Program-made: the position numbers and the translations under genes
DNA from: Apoderus coryli
Taxonomy: Eukaryota; Arthropoda; Insecta; Coleoptera; Attelabidae
Assembly: GCA_911728435.2 (NCBI GenBank)
Contig: OU452203.1
Coordinates: 23,004,134 to 23,068,133 of the forward strand
Direction of reading: 5' to 3'
Length of the DNA: 64,000 nt
Notes under the pieces: model-generated
The model's input: the letters and a program-made list of their open reading frames with translations, nothing else
Databases searched by the model: none
Told to the model about the DNA's origin: nothing
Part shown: positions 26,130-37,723 of the stretch, in pieces
How positions within the stretch are numbered: position 1 is the first letter of the stretch
Layout of the letters: each line of letters starts with the position of its first letter

Positions 26130-28170
26130 CAATTTTCAAAAATAAAACTTTCTTCTAAACTACTCGTGTATATCTCTGAAAATATCTCCGGAAAGTGGAC
26201 GAAATTGGTACCTACAGATGGCCAATGAAATTGTTACTCAAATTTATTTAATACATATTTCGGAAAATTGCATAGTTTTTAAGAAACACTGACTTTTACG
26301 GGCGTCAATGCTGATATGTGTGTTATGCCTTATGAACAGCAATGCACTTATTGCTATGTATCTCTGAAAATATCCCTGGGAAATCGACGAAACTAGTACG
26401 TAGAGATGGCGAATTAAATCCTTTCTAAAATGTATTTAAGGCAGATCTCTCAAAACTGCATAGTTTTTAAGAAACACTGACATTTTATGGGCGCCAATGC
26501 TGATATGTGTGTTATGCCTTATGAACAGCAATGCACTTATTGCGATGTATCTCTGAAAATATCTGTGGAAAATGGACGAAACTAGTACTTAGAGATGGCG
26601 AATTAAATTGTTTCTAAAATGTATTTAAGGCATATCTCTCAAAATTGCATAGTTTTTAAGAAACACTGACTTTTACGGGCGTTAATGCTGATATGTGTGT
26701 TATGCCTTATGAACAGCAATGCACTTATTGCTATGTATCTCGGAAAATATCCCTGGGAAATGGACGAAACTAGTACTTAGAGATGGCGAATTAAATTGTT
26801 TCTAAAATGTATTTAAGGCAAATCTCTCAAAATTGCATAGTTTTTAAGAAACACTGACTTTTACGGGCGTCAATGCTGATATGTGTGTTATGCCTTATGA
26901 ACAGCAATGCACTTATTGCTATGGATTTCTGAGAATATCCCTGGGAAATGGACGAAACTAGTACTTAGAGATGGCGAATTAAATCCTTTCTAAAATGTAT
27001 TTAAGGCAAATCTCTCAAAATTGCATAGTTTTTAAGAAACACTGACTTTTAAGGGCGTCAATGCTGATATGTGTGTTATGCCTTATGAACAGCAATGCAC
27101 TTATTGCTATGGATCTCTGAAAATATCCCTGGGAAATGGACGAAACTAGTACTTAGAGATGGCGAATTAAATTGTTTCTAAAATGTATTTAAGGCATATC
27201 TCTCAAAATTGCATAGTTTTTAAGAAACACTGACTTTTACGGGCGTTAATGCTGATATGTGTGTTATGCCTTATGAACAGCAATGCACTTATTGCTATGT
27301 ATCTCGGAAAATATCCCTGGGAAATGGACGAAACTAGTACTTAGAGATGGCGAATTAAATTGTTTCTAAAATGTATTTAAGGCAAATCTCTCAAAATTGC
27401 ATAGTTTTTAAGAAACACTGACTTTTACGGGCGTCAATGCTGATATGTGTGTTATGCCTTATGAACAGCAATGCACTTATTGCTATGGATTTCTGAGAAT
27501 ATCCCTGGGAAATGGACGAAACTAGTACTTAGAGATGGCGAATTAAATCCTTTCTAAAATGTATTTAAGGCAAATCTCTCAAAATTGCATAGTTTTTAAG
27601 AAACACTGACTTTTAAGGGCGTCAATGCTGATATGTGTGTTATGCCTTATGAACAGCAATGCACTTATTGCTATGGATCTCTGAAAATATCCCTGGGAAA
27701 TGGACGAAACTAGTACTTAGAGATGGCGAATTAAATTGTTTCTAAAATGTATTTAAGGCAAATCTCTCAAAATTGCATAGTTTTTAAGAAACACTGACTT
27801 TTACGGGCGTCAATGCTGATATGTGTGTTATGCCTTATGAACAGCTAAGCACTTATTGCTATGTATCTCTGAAAATATCCCTGGGAACTAGATGAAACTA
27901 ATACTTAGAGATGGCGAATTAAATTGTTTCTAAAATGTATTTAAGGCATATCTCTCAAAATTGCATAGTTTTTAAGAAACCTTGACTTTTTACGGGCATC
28001 AATGCTGATATGTGTCTTATGCCTTATGAACAGCATTGCACTTATTGTTATATATCTCTGAAAATATATCTTGGAAATGGACGAAAGGAGTACTGACTGA
28101 AGGCGAATTAAATCGTTAATAAAAAGTTTTTAAAGCATTAGTCTGAATAATGCATAGTTACTTGTTATGG
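26130..28170. repeat. Satellite array R7, 188-bp monomer, about 11 copies, trimeric order
   Basis: TAGTTTTTAAGAAACACTGA recurs at 26273, 26461 and 26650. Three variants of the segment after GCACTTATTGCTAT follow one another in a fixed order and repeat: CGGAAAATAT at 26741 and 27305, and GGATTTCTGAGAAT at 26923 and 27487. Both spacings are 564 bp, three monomers. Confidence 0.95.
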
Positions 28171-29739
28171 ACTCTTGTACATATCGAAAAGGCATATGTT
28201 TCGTCTTCATTGTTCCACCCTGTATTTAATTCAGCTGGAATCGGATTTCACCAAACTCACCCTCAATCGAAAGCCAATCTTTTTGCCTCAAACTCAAACC
28301 ACAACTAATCGGCATCCCCTCAAAACTCGAAATTTCTTCTTACAAACCAAAAAGCCAGTTTAAAATAAAACTGCAACATCAACAAAAAAAAGAACTAAAT
28401 ATATTCTGGTGTTGTGACGACAAACATTTTTCTTTTATAATATTGTATGTATGTATGGCCATTAGCTTTTGCGGCTTCCTAAGACAAAACGGGCCCCGGT
28501 GTGCAGTTGGAGGGCGCGCGAGGGGCGCCAGGGGGGCAACGGGTGGGTGTCTGATGCGCGCGGGCCCCGGACACTCTCTTTCGAGAACAGGCAACCAACA
28601 TTCCACTGGCTGAAATCGTGGGAAAATTACATCTTCGCTTTTGGTCAAACTGGCGCGTTGTTGCCACTTTTATCCTTTCAAACTCTTAACATTTCACAAT
28701 CTTTCCGGGTGCTTTAAAATGTCATTGCGATGAAATTCTCAGTCTTATTAATTGTTATCGAAAATTGCTTTGAAATTTTATTATTTACATACCGGTTGTC
28801 CCATTTTATTCAAACCACCCAATATACAGGGTGAAAGTACACTTAAGTAATTCAATTTTCTTCCTCCGTCATGTCCTTTCTTCATTACAACAATACTTCA
28901 GATAAATATAAAGAAAAACGACACTGAAGAGGTTCACCTTGGTTTCTTTTTGTCCATATATCTACAGGGCGCGACAAAACTCCTTTCACATTGTTTCTAT
29001 GTGAGTAACTATCGAATGATAAGGATGATCGATAGCTAACGTCGCCAGTATTTTGCATAGGAATTATACAGTGCGTCACATGCGAGTTGATAACTAATTT
29101 TAAATGTGTAAATATTGACAATGGAATATTATAAAAAGGTGTTAATATTTTAAATAAATCAATGTTGTGAATTGGATTTTTCTTAGTTATTAAGTATATA
29201 GATATCAATAATTTTTGATTCCATTAGAAACTAGTGAGAAATTGACAAGGTCTTGTTAATCTGGTATTTCCTATATAAAAAATTATACTTGATTATATTT
29301 CTTAATGAAATACATATTTATTTTTGGTTGACATCTAAATTATTAAACTAACAAAGTCGAGGTAGTGATTCATGAACATAGAGTATGCTATAGCAACATG
29401 TGATAACCCACTTTACTTCTGTTTTGATTTGACAGACAATTTCGACTTGTAATTTGTTAAATTTGGTGATGAAGCCACAATGTTTGAGGAGTTTTTTTGA
29501 CGTGACAAACTTTGAGAAGAAATTATTACACCTAAAATGTAAATAATGCCCATCTTTTGTACCAAAATCACCTTGAAACACAAACAGAATTTAGTTGTAA
29601 ATCCCATGTTTTTATATAAAAACTTTTTCAACCAAAAATCAAGGGCAGTTACGCGGTAAAATCATTTTGAATCTAACGCTGGTCAACTCGTTCATTCCAA
29701 ATTAAATCTAACCTAATTTTAATCCTTCAAATACTTACC
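28171..29739. other. Single-copy region with a GC-rich island
   Basis: There is no recognised gene. A segment at 28491-28570 is about 80 percent GC by count, inside DNA that is mostly A and T. It is bounded at both ends by GGGCCCCGG. Overlapping open frames on both strands here are a by-product of high GC. CCACCCTGTATT at 28215 and ATATACAGGGTG at 28823 are candidate element ends. Confidence 0.6.
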
Positions 29740-30800
29740 AAACTCTGAATTTTTACGGACATCAATACTGATATGTCTCTTATGCCTTATGAACAGCATT
29801 GTACTTATTTGTATGTATCTCTGAAAATATCCCTCGGAAATGGATGAAACTAGTATCTAGAGATGACGAATTATATTGTAAATAAAAAGTATTTAACTCA
29901 TATCTCGGAAAATTGCATAGTTTTTAAGAAACACTGACTTTTACGGGCGTCAATGCTGATATGTGTATTATACTTTATGAACAGCAATCCACTTATTGCT
30001 ATGTATCTCTGAAAATATCCCTGGGAGATGAATGAAACTAGTACCTAGAGATGACGAATTAAATTGTTAATAAAAAGTATTTAACGCATATTTCGGAAAA
30101 TTGCATAGTGTTTTATGCCTTATGAACAGCAATGCACTTATTGCTATGTATCTCTGAAAATATCCCTGGCAAATGGACGAAACTAGTACTTAGAGATGGC
30201 GAATTAAATTGTTTCTAAAATGTATTTAAGAAATATCTCTCAAAATTGCATAGTTTTTAAGAAACACTGACTTTTACGGGCGTCAATGCTAATATGTGTG
30301 GTATGCCTTATGAACAGCAATGCACTTATTGCTATGTATCTCTGAAAATATCCCTGGCAAATGGACGAAACTAGTACTTAGAGATAGCAAATTAAATTGT
30401 TTCTAAAATGTATTTAAGGCATATCTTTCAAAATTGCATAGTTTTTAAGAAACACTGACTTTTACGGGCGTCAATGCCAATATGTGTGTTATGCCTTATG
30501 AACAGCAATGCACTTATTGCTATGTATCTCTGAAAATATCTCTGGGAAATGGACGAAACTAGTAGTTAGAGATGGCGAATTAAATTGTTTCTAAAATGTA
30601 TTCAAGGTATATCTCTGAAAATTGCATAGTTTTTAAGAAACACTGACTTTTTACGGGTATCAATTCTGATATGTGTCTTATGCCTTATGAACAGCAATGC
30701 ATTTATTGCTATGTATCTCTGAAAATATCCATGGGAAATTGATGAAACTAGTACCTAGAGATGACGAATTAAATTGTTTCTAAAATATATTTAAGGTATT
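29740..30800. repeat. Satellite block R7b, second block of the R7 family
   Basis: Same monomer and orientation as 26130-28170, about 5-6 copies. One copy near 30100 has an internal deletion joining GCATAGT directly to GTTTTATGCC. It ends shortly before ACACCCTGTATAAT at 30881. Confidence 0.93.
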
Positions 30801-31480
30801 ATAAACCTTCTTGAAACAAACATTTAATTTGATCAGAGGATCTAAAACAACACAAATTTGATACTTTTAGGTTATTTGGGACACCCTGTATAATATGAAA
30901 CTAATTTTAAAAAGTAGCCATAGTAGATGCCCACACGTCCAACAAACAAAATTCCTTGCCATAATCGCGTATACTTACAATAAATTTGTTATTTACTTTA
31001 AGTGTAGAAAAATTGTTAAAAATCGTTTGAAGACTGTCCTAAAATTTTAATGAAAACCTTAATAAATCCAAACCGTTTAAATACAAGTAAACATAAACAA
31101 AAAGAAGATGAAGAAAAGATGCGCGTGCCGCTTTTGTGTGTGGTCCCTTCACGCGCACATCTGGTTGCACTTTACGCTGACAACCGTGTTCTACCGGGCG
31201 ATAAAGCAGCGCGTGCCTCAACGTGTGTGGTCTGAACCTGGCTTTAGACTACCACTCACAGTGTTGCCACAAGTAAATTATTGTAATACATATATAAATG
31301 TATTTCTAGCTGCAGAATGCAAGTTATATTGATATTTTTAAATAAATAATACTGTTTGCTTTATTAACCAAAAAAAAAACTATAATAAATATTTGAATAA
31401 TTAATGGTGTTTGTCTTTTGTTTTCTCTCGTATCGACAATGTCAAAGGCAACTTAACCCGGTTTTGGAATGCCGTCGAAT
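30801..31480. other. Spacer with a second moderately GC-rich patch
   Basis: At 31110-31250 the base composition rises sharply compared with the surroundings. Open frames on both strands overlap here, but none has a recognisable domain. No gene is called. Confidence 0.5.
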
Positions 31481-34400
31481 ATACAGGGTGTTACCTAGAG
31501 ATTAGAACCAATAATTTCTTAATAAGTTCAATTGTTTTTATTATGGTTTATATAGTCTGATTATTTAACTACGGTGTGTTTAGATTACATAACTTTTTGT
31601 TTATTGGTAAACAGTTTTGTTGTAGCTACAAAGTTTGAGTAAAATAGCTAATGTGACCGAAATTTAAAACGTATACTTTATAGAGCACTCAATGCTCTAT
31701 CTTTTGACGTAAAACTAAAATCATAGCGTTACCAACTGATTTACTACAGCAATTTCTACCAGATGTGAACAATTTTTGGCTAAATAGCATTATTGGTAAA
31801 GTAGGTAAAGTTTCTCAATTTTTTTTCCAAAAATGGTTGCAGTGAGATATAATTTGAAAATTATATTTTATAGAGTGCGTCATGCTCTATCATTTGAGCT
31901 AAAACTAAATATCATAGCGTTACCAACTAATTTACTACAGCAATTTCTACAAGGTGGGAACAATTTTTGGCTAAATAGCATTTTTGGTAAAGTAGGTAAA
32001 GTTTCTTCATTTTTTTTCAAAAATGGTTGCAGTGAGCGATAATTTGAAAATTCTATTTTATAGAGTGCTTCATGCTCTATCATTTGAGCTACAACTAAAT
32101 ATCATAGCGTTACGAACTAATTTACTACAGCAATTTCTACAAGGTGGGAACAATTTTTGGCTAAATAGCATTTTTGGTAAAGTAGGTAAAGTTTCTTCAT
32201 TTTTTTTCAAAAATGGTTGCAGTGAGCGATAATTTGAAAATTCTATTTTATAGAGTGCTTCATGCTCTATCATTTGAGCTACAACTAAATATCATAGCGT
32301 TCCGAACTAATTTACTACAGCAATTTCTACAAGGTGGGAACAATTTTTGGCTAAATAGCATTTTTGGTAAAGTAGGTAAAGTTTCTTCATTTTTTTTCAA
32401 AAATGGTTGCAGTGAGCGATAATTTGAAAATTCTATTTTATAGAGTGCGTCATGCTCTATCATTTGAGCTAAAACTAAATATCATAGCGTTACCAACTAA
32501 TTTACTACAGCAATTTCTACAAGGTGGGAACAATTTTTGGCTAAATAGCATTTTTGGTAAAGTAGGTAAAGTTTCTTCATTTTTTTTCAAAAATGGTTGC
32601 AGTGAGCGATAATTTGAAAATTCTATTTTATAGAGTGCTTCATGCTCTATCATTTGAGCTACAACTAAATATCATAGCGTTACGAACTAATTTACTACAG
32701 CAATTTCTACAAGGTGGGAACAATTTTTGGCTAAATAGCATTTTTGGTAAAGTAGGTAAAGTTTCTTCATTTTTTTTCAAAAATGGTTGCAGTGAGCGAT
32801 AATTTGAAAATTCTATTTTATAGAGTGCTTCATGCTCTATCATTTGAGCTAAAACTAAATATCATAGCGTTACCAACTAATTTACTACAGCAATTTCTAC
32901 AAGGTGGGAACAATTTTTGGCTAAATAGCATTTTTGGTAAAGTAGGTAAAGTTTCTTCATTTTTTTTCAAAAATGGTTGCAGTGAGCGATAATTTGAAAA
33001 TTCTATTTTATAGAGTGCTTCATGCTCTATCATTTGAGCTACAACTAAATATCATAGCGTTACGAACTAATTTACTACAGCAATTTCTACAAGGTGGGAA
33101 CAATTTTTGGCTAAATAGCATTTTTGGTAAAGTAGGTAAAGTTTCTTCATTTTTTTTCAAAAATGGTTGCAGTGAGCGATAATTTGAAAATTCTATTTTA
33201 TAGAGTGCTTCATGCTCTATCATTTGAGCTACAACTAAATATCATAGCGTTACGAACTAATTTACTACAGCAATTTCTACAAGGTGGGAACAATTTTTGG
33301 CTAAATAGCATTTTTGGTAAAGTAGGTAAAGTTTCTTCATTTTTTTTCAAAAATGGTTGCAGTGAGCGATAATTTGAAAATTCTATTTTATAGAGTGCGT
33401 CATGCTCTATCATTTGAGCTAAAACTAAATATCATAGCGTTACCAACTAATTTACTACAGCAATTTCTACAAGGTGGGAACAATTTTTGGCTAAATAGCA
33501 TTTTTGGTAAAGTAGGTAAAGTTTCTTCATTTTTTTTCAAAAATGGTTGCAGTGAGCGATAATTTGAAAATTCTATTTTATAGAGTGCTTCATGCTCTAT
33601 CATTTGAGCTACAACTAAATATCATAGCGTTACGAACTAATTTACTACAGCAATTTCTACAAGGTGGGAACAATTTTTGGCTAAATAGCATTTTTGGTAA
33701 AGTAGGTAAAGTTTCTTCATTTTTTTTCAAAAATGGTTGCAGTGAGCGATAATTTGAAAATTCTATTTTATAGAGTGCTTCATGCTCTATCATTTGAGCT
33801 AAAACTAAATATCATAGCGTTACCAACTAATTTACTACAGCAATTTCTACAAGGTGGGAACAATTTTTGGCTAAATAGCATTTTTGGTAAAGTAGGTAAA
33901 GTTTCTTCATTTTTTTTCAAAAATGGTTGCAGTGAGCGATAATTTGAAAATTCTATTTTATAGAGTGCTTCATGCTCTATCATTTGAGCTACAACTAAAT
34001 ATCATAGCGTTACGAACTAATTTACTGCAGCAATTTCTACAAGGTGGGAACAATTTTTGGCTAAATAGCATTTTTGGTAAAGTAGGTAAAGTTTCTTCAT
34101 TTTTTTTCAAAAATGGTTGCAGTGAGCGATAATTTGAAAATTCTATTTTATAGAGTGCTTCATGCTCTATCATTTGAGCTACAACTAAATATCATAGCGT
34201 TACGAACTAATTTACTACAGCAATTTCTACAAGGTGGGAACAATTTTTGGCTAAATAGCATTTTTGGTAAAGTAGGTAAAGTTTCTTCATTTTTTTTCAA
34301 AAATGGTTGCAGTGAGCGATAATTTGAAAATTCTATTTTATAGAGTGCTTCATGCTCTATCATTTGAGCTACAACTAAATATCATAGCGTTACGAACTAA

Positions 34401-35335
34401 TTTACTACAGCAATTTCTACAAGGTGGGAACAATTTTTGGCTAAATAGCATTTTTGGTAAAGTAGGTAAAGTTTCTTCATTTTTTTTCAAAAATGGTTGC
34501 AGTGAGCGATAATTTGAAAATTCTATTTTATAGAGTGCTTCATGCTCTATCATTTGAGCTACAACTAAATATCATAGCGTTACCAACTAATTTACTACAG
34601 TAATTTCTACAAGGTGGGAACAATTTTTGGCTAAATAGCATTTTTGGTAAAGTAGGTAAAGTTTCTTAATTTTTTTATATATATATTTTATAGAGCGCTT
34701 CTTCCTCTATCGAGTGGGGTATGAATGAAAACAATATAGTTATTAATAAATTTGCTGTAGTGTTTTATATGGACTCCTAACATTTTACTGAGTACGCCAC
34801 TGGAATGTCTTGTATCTCTCAAACTATGCACGATAAACGTCCCGGCATGTTAATTTTATAATTATTGCACATTTAATTTAATTAATTTGTGTGTCGTCGT
34901 CGGCATATACATAGAGAAAACAAATGATACCTAATTAAAATTGATACAGTAGATATAAGACAAGAACAAAAAAAAAACTGGTTTCTTATATTTAATTACA
35001 CCTTATATCGTATTATTATTTTGTGCGATCGGGACAAAAAATTGTAAAATACATTTCTCACATTGTTTTGGCGTTAAAATACAATTGGTATACCCCAAGG
35101 AGTTGTTGCACAGCACCCTATTAAGTCACATCTTGTTGTTTTACGTTCTTGGACATGTCCTTTGGGAGAGATTATCTGTTAACGCAATTTTCTACTGAGC
35201 TTAATTATTTGCTATAATAGACAGACGTTGTTTATTTTTTTTTTAAGTATTGAAATGGAAATGGGTGTGTTGTTGATGATGATAATAATAATTGTACTGG
35301 TTTATTTTTAGATGTGTGTTGTTGCGACCCTGTAT
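31481..35335. mobile_element. Candidate transposable element carrying satellite R8
   Basis: The segment starts with ATACAGGGTG and ends with ACCCTGTAT, giving nine-base inverted termini. It is flanked on both sides by CGAAT (31476-31480 and 35336-35340), as expected of a 5-bp target-site duplication. Inside lie about 170 bp of leader, about 16 copies of the 190-bp R8 monomer, and about 640 bp of AT-rich sequence. No transposase frame is present, so it would be non-autonomous. The superfamily cannot be named from such short termini. Seen: termini and flanks. Inferred: mobility. Confidence 0.5.
31650..34690. repeat. Satellite array R8, 190-bp monomer, about 16 copies, pentameric order
   Basis: Copies are almost identical and exactly 190 bp apart. 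Diagnostic variants (GTGCGTCATGC or GTGCTTCATGC; AAAACTAAAT or ACAACTAAAT; TACCAAC or TACGAAC) define types that recur in the order A-B-C-B-B, starting at 32403 and again at 33353, a 950-bp unit. Every monomer has the ATAGAG-N9-CTCTAT box. Because each copy is open in one frame on each strand, false 67-69-residue frames recur. They are not genes. Confidence 0.97.
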
Positions 35336-35369
35336 CGAATGTGGTAGGTATTTTTTTTTATTCTGAAAA
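34691..35369. other. AT-rich DNA between R8 and R9
   Basis: There is no gene. It holds the right part and right terminus of the candidate element (ending 35335). Confidence 0.6.
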
Positions 35370-37210
35370 TTGATAGTCCGTCAAATAAATCGCTATAATA
35401 AATTTATTCCTAACATTGTGATCTTTGTTTGTATATCAATCGATAGAGCATTGAGCACTCTAAAAGCGCCTATATTGAAATTCCCGCTCAATGCGACCAT
35501 GTTTGCGAAAATTGTGCTCAAACTGATGGAATTATAGAAATGTTATTTCACAAAAAAAATTGTTAGTCCCTCAAATAAATCGCTGTAATAAATTTATTCC
35601 TAACTTTGTGATCTTCATTTGTATATCAATCGATAGAGCATTGAGCACTCCAAGAGCGCCTATATTGAAATTCCCGCTCAATGCGACCATATTTGGGAAA
35701 ATTGTGCTCAAACTGATGAAATTATAGAAATGTTATTTCACAAAAAAAATTGTTAGTCCCTCAAATAAATCGCTGTAATAAATTTATTCCTACCTTTGTG
35801 ATCTTCATTTGTGTATCAATCGATAGAGCATTGAGCACTCTAAAAGCTCCTATATTGAAATTCCGGCTCAATGCGACCATGTTTGCGAAAATTGTGCTCA
35901 AACTGATGGAAGTATAGAAATGTTATTTTACAAAAAAAAATGTTAGTCCCTCAAATAAATCGCTATAATAAATTTAATCCTAACTTTGTGATCTTTGTTT
36001 GTATATCAATCGATAGAGCAATGAGCACTCTAAAAGCGCCTATATTGAAATTCCCGCTCAATGCGACCATATTTGGGAAAATTGTGCTCAAACTGATCGA
36101 AGTATAGAAATGTTATTTCACAAAAAAAAATTGTTAGTCCCTCAAATAAATCGCTATAATAAATTTATTCTTAACTTTTTGGTTTTCGTTTGAATATCAA
36201 TCGATAGAGCATTGAGCACTCTAAAAGCCCCTATATTGAAATTCCCGCTGAATGCGACCATATTTGCGAAAATTGTGCTCAAACTGATGGAATTATGGAA
36301 ATGTTATTGCACAAAAAAAAATTGTTAGTCTCTCAAATAAATCGTTATAATAAATTTAATCCTAACTTTGTGATCTTTGTTTGTATATCAATCGATATAG
36401 GATTGAGCACTCTAAAAGCGCCTATATTGAAATTCCCACTCAATGCGACCATATTTGGGAAAATTGTGCTCAAACTGACGGAATTATAGAAATGTTATTT
36501 CACAAAAAAAAATTGTTAGTCCCTCAAATAAATCGCTGTAATAAATTTATTCCTATCTTTGTGATCTTCATTTGTATATCAATCAATAGAGCATTGAGCA
36601 CTCTAAAAGCGCCTAAATTGAAATTCCCGCTCAATGCGACCATATTTGGGAAAATTGTGCTCAAACTGATGGAATTATAGAAATGTTATTTCACAAAAAA
36701 AAAATTTGTTAGTCCCTCAAATAAATCGCTATAATAAATTTATTCCTAACTCTGTGGTTTTCGTTTGTATATCAATCGATAGAGCATTGAGCACTCTAAA
36801 AGCTCCTATATTGAAATTCCCACTCAATGCGACCATATTTGAGAAAATTGTGCTCAAACTGGTATAGAAATGTTATTTCACAAAAAAAAAATGTTAGTAC
36901 CTTGTATAAATCAATTTATAGAGAATTGACTCCTTTATAACCTGTTAATTTTAAATGTTCGCTCATTTATAAAGATATTTTGAGAAAATGGGCGAAATAA
37001 TAATATACAGGGCGTCCCATAAGAAAAACATATCATACAAATATGTTTATCTGATCTTTTATACATCGTCATATAGTAAATGTATTAGTAACATTATGAT
37101 TTTAGTTTATACATCAATAGATAGATTATTGATCACTCTATATAATATGCCACTTAAAGTTTTGCTCAATGCAACTATTTTTGAGAAAACTTTGCTCAAA
37201 CAATAGGTTA
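35370..37210. repeat. Satellite array R9, 190-bp monomer, about 9-10 copies
   Basis: CGATAGAGCATTGAGCACTC occurs at 35441, 35631 and 35821 and continues at about 190-bp steps to about 36776. Two much-diverged copies follow at about 36900-36990 and 37070-37205. Each monomer has ATAGAG-N9-CTCTA. ATATACAGGGCG lies at about 37004, inside the degenerate right edge. Confidence 0.95.
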
Positions 37211-37649
37211 ACTTATAACATTTACACTAAACTATTAATAGACAATAGAGCTCTCTATAAAACAAGCTCAATACATTTAAGTTAGAGGAAAATCAACACA
37301 AAATGTTGATTAAACTACCTATATATTCACTATAGAAACTCTATCCCCGTTTTTACATCAATCGTTAGAGCAGAAAATTGCCTATAAATCTAATATCTAT
37401 AATATAAATTCTCTACCTAACTCTTGACAAAATCCAAGCTAATTAACCAACCTGATCTGACCTTCCTTATACTTATAACAAAACAAACTACAAGCTTTTG
37501 TCTCGCATAATTTTAAATCTAGTTCCCTTGACATTGAATTGTAAATATGGCGGTATTTAATATTTCATTTGCCAGATAAAAATGATTGAAAACAAAACAA
37601 ACGTAACTTGGTCAAGGTGTCGTTATTCACAGCCAACCCAATCAATGAA
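37211..37649. other. Upstream flank of the protease gene
   Basis: AT-rich single-copy sequence with remnants of the R9-type box (AATAGAGCTCTCTATAA at about 37240). No other gene is seen. Confidence 0.5.
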
Positions 37650-37687
37650 TATATAAATTAGACCAGGTTTTTCAAATTTTCAGTCAC
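37650..37687 (+). promoter_or_regulatory. Core promoter of the protease gene: TATA box and initiator
   Basis: TATATAAAT begins at 37650 and TCAGTC, the arthropod initiator consensus, at 37680. The A of the initiator (37682) is 32 bp from the TATA start, the normal spacing. It predicts a 42-nt 5' leader before the ATG at 37724. Confidence 0.75.
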
Positions 37688-37723
37688 CAATTCGTATTGG
37701 AACTTGCCTAATACGAATTTACA

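Noticed and set aside
28379..28717. Three overlapping frames around the GC island
   Set aside because: They are open on both strands because GC-rich DNA lacks stop codons; no recognisable domain is present.
31833..34553. Recurring open frames of 67-69 codons on both strands of array R8
   Set aside because: They repeat with the 190-bp period, exist on both strands at once, overlap each other, and match no family. They follow from near-identical copies of a monomer that happens to be open, not from coding selection.
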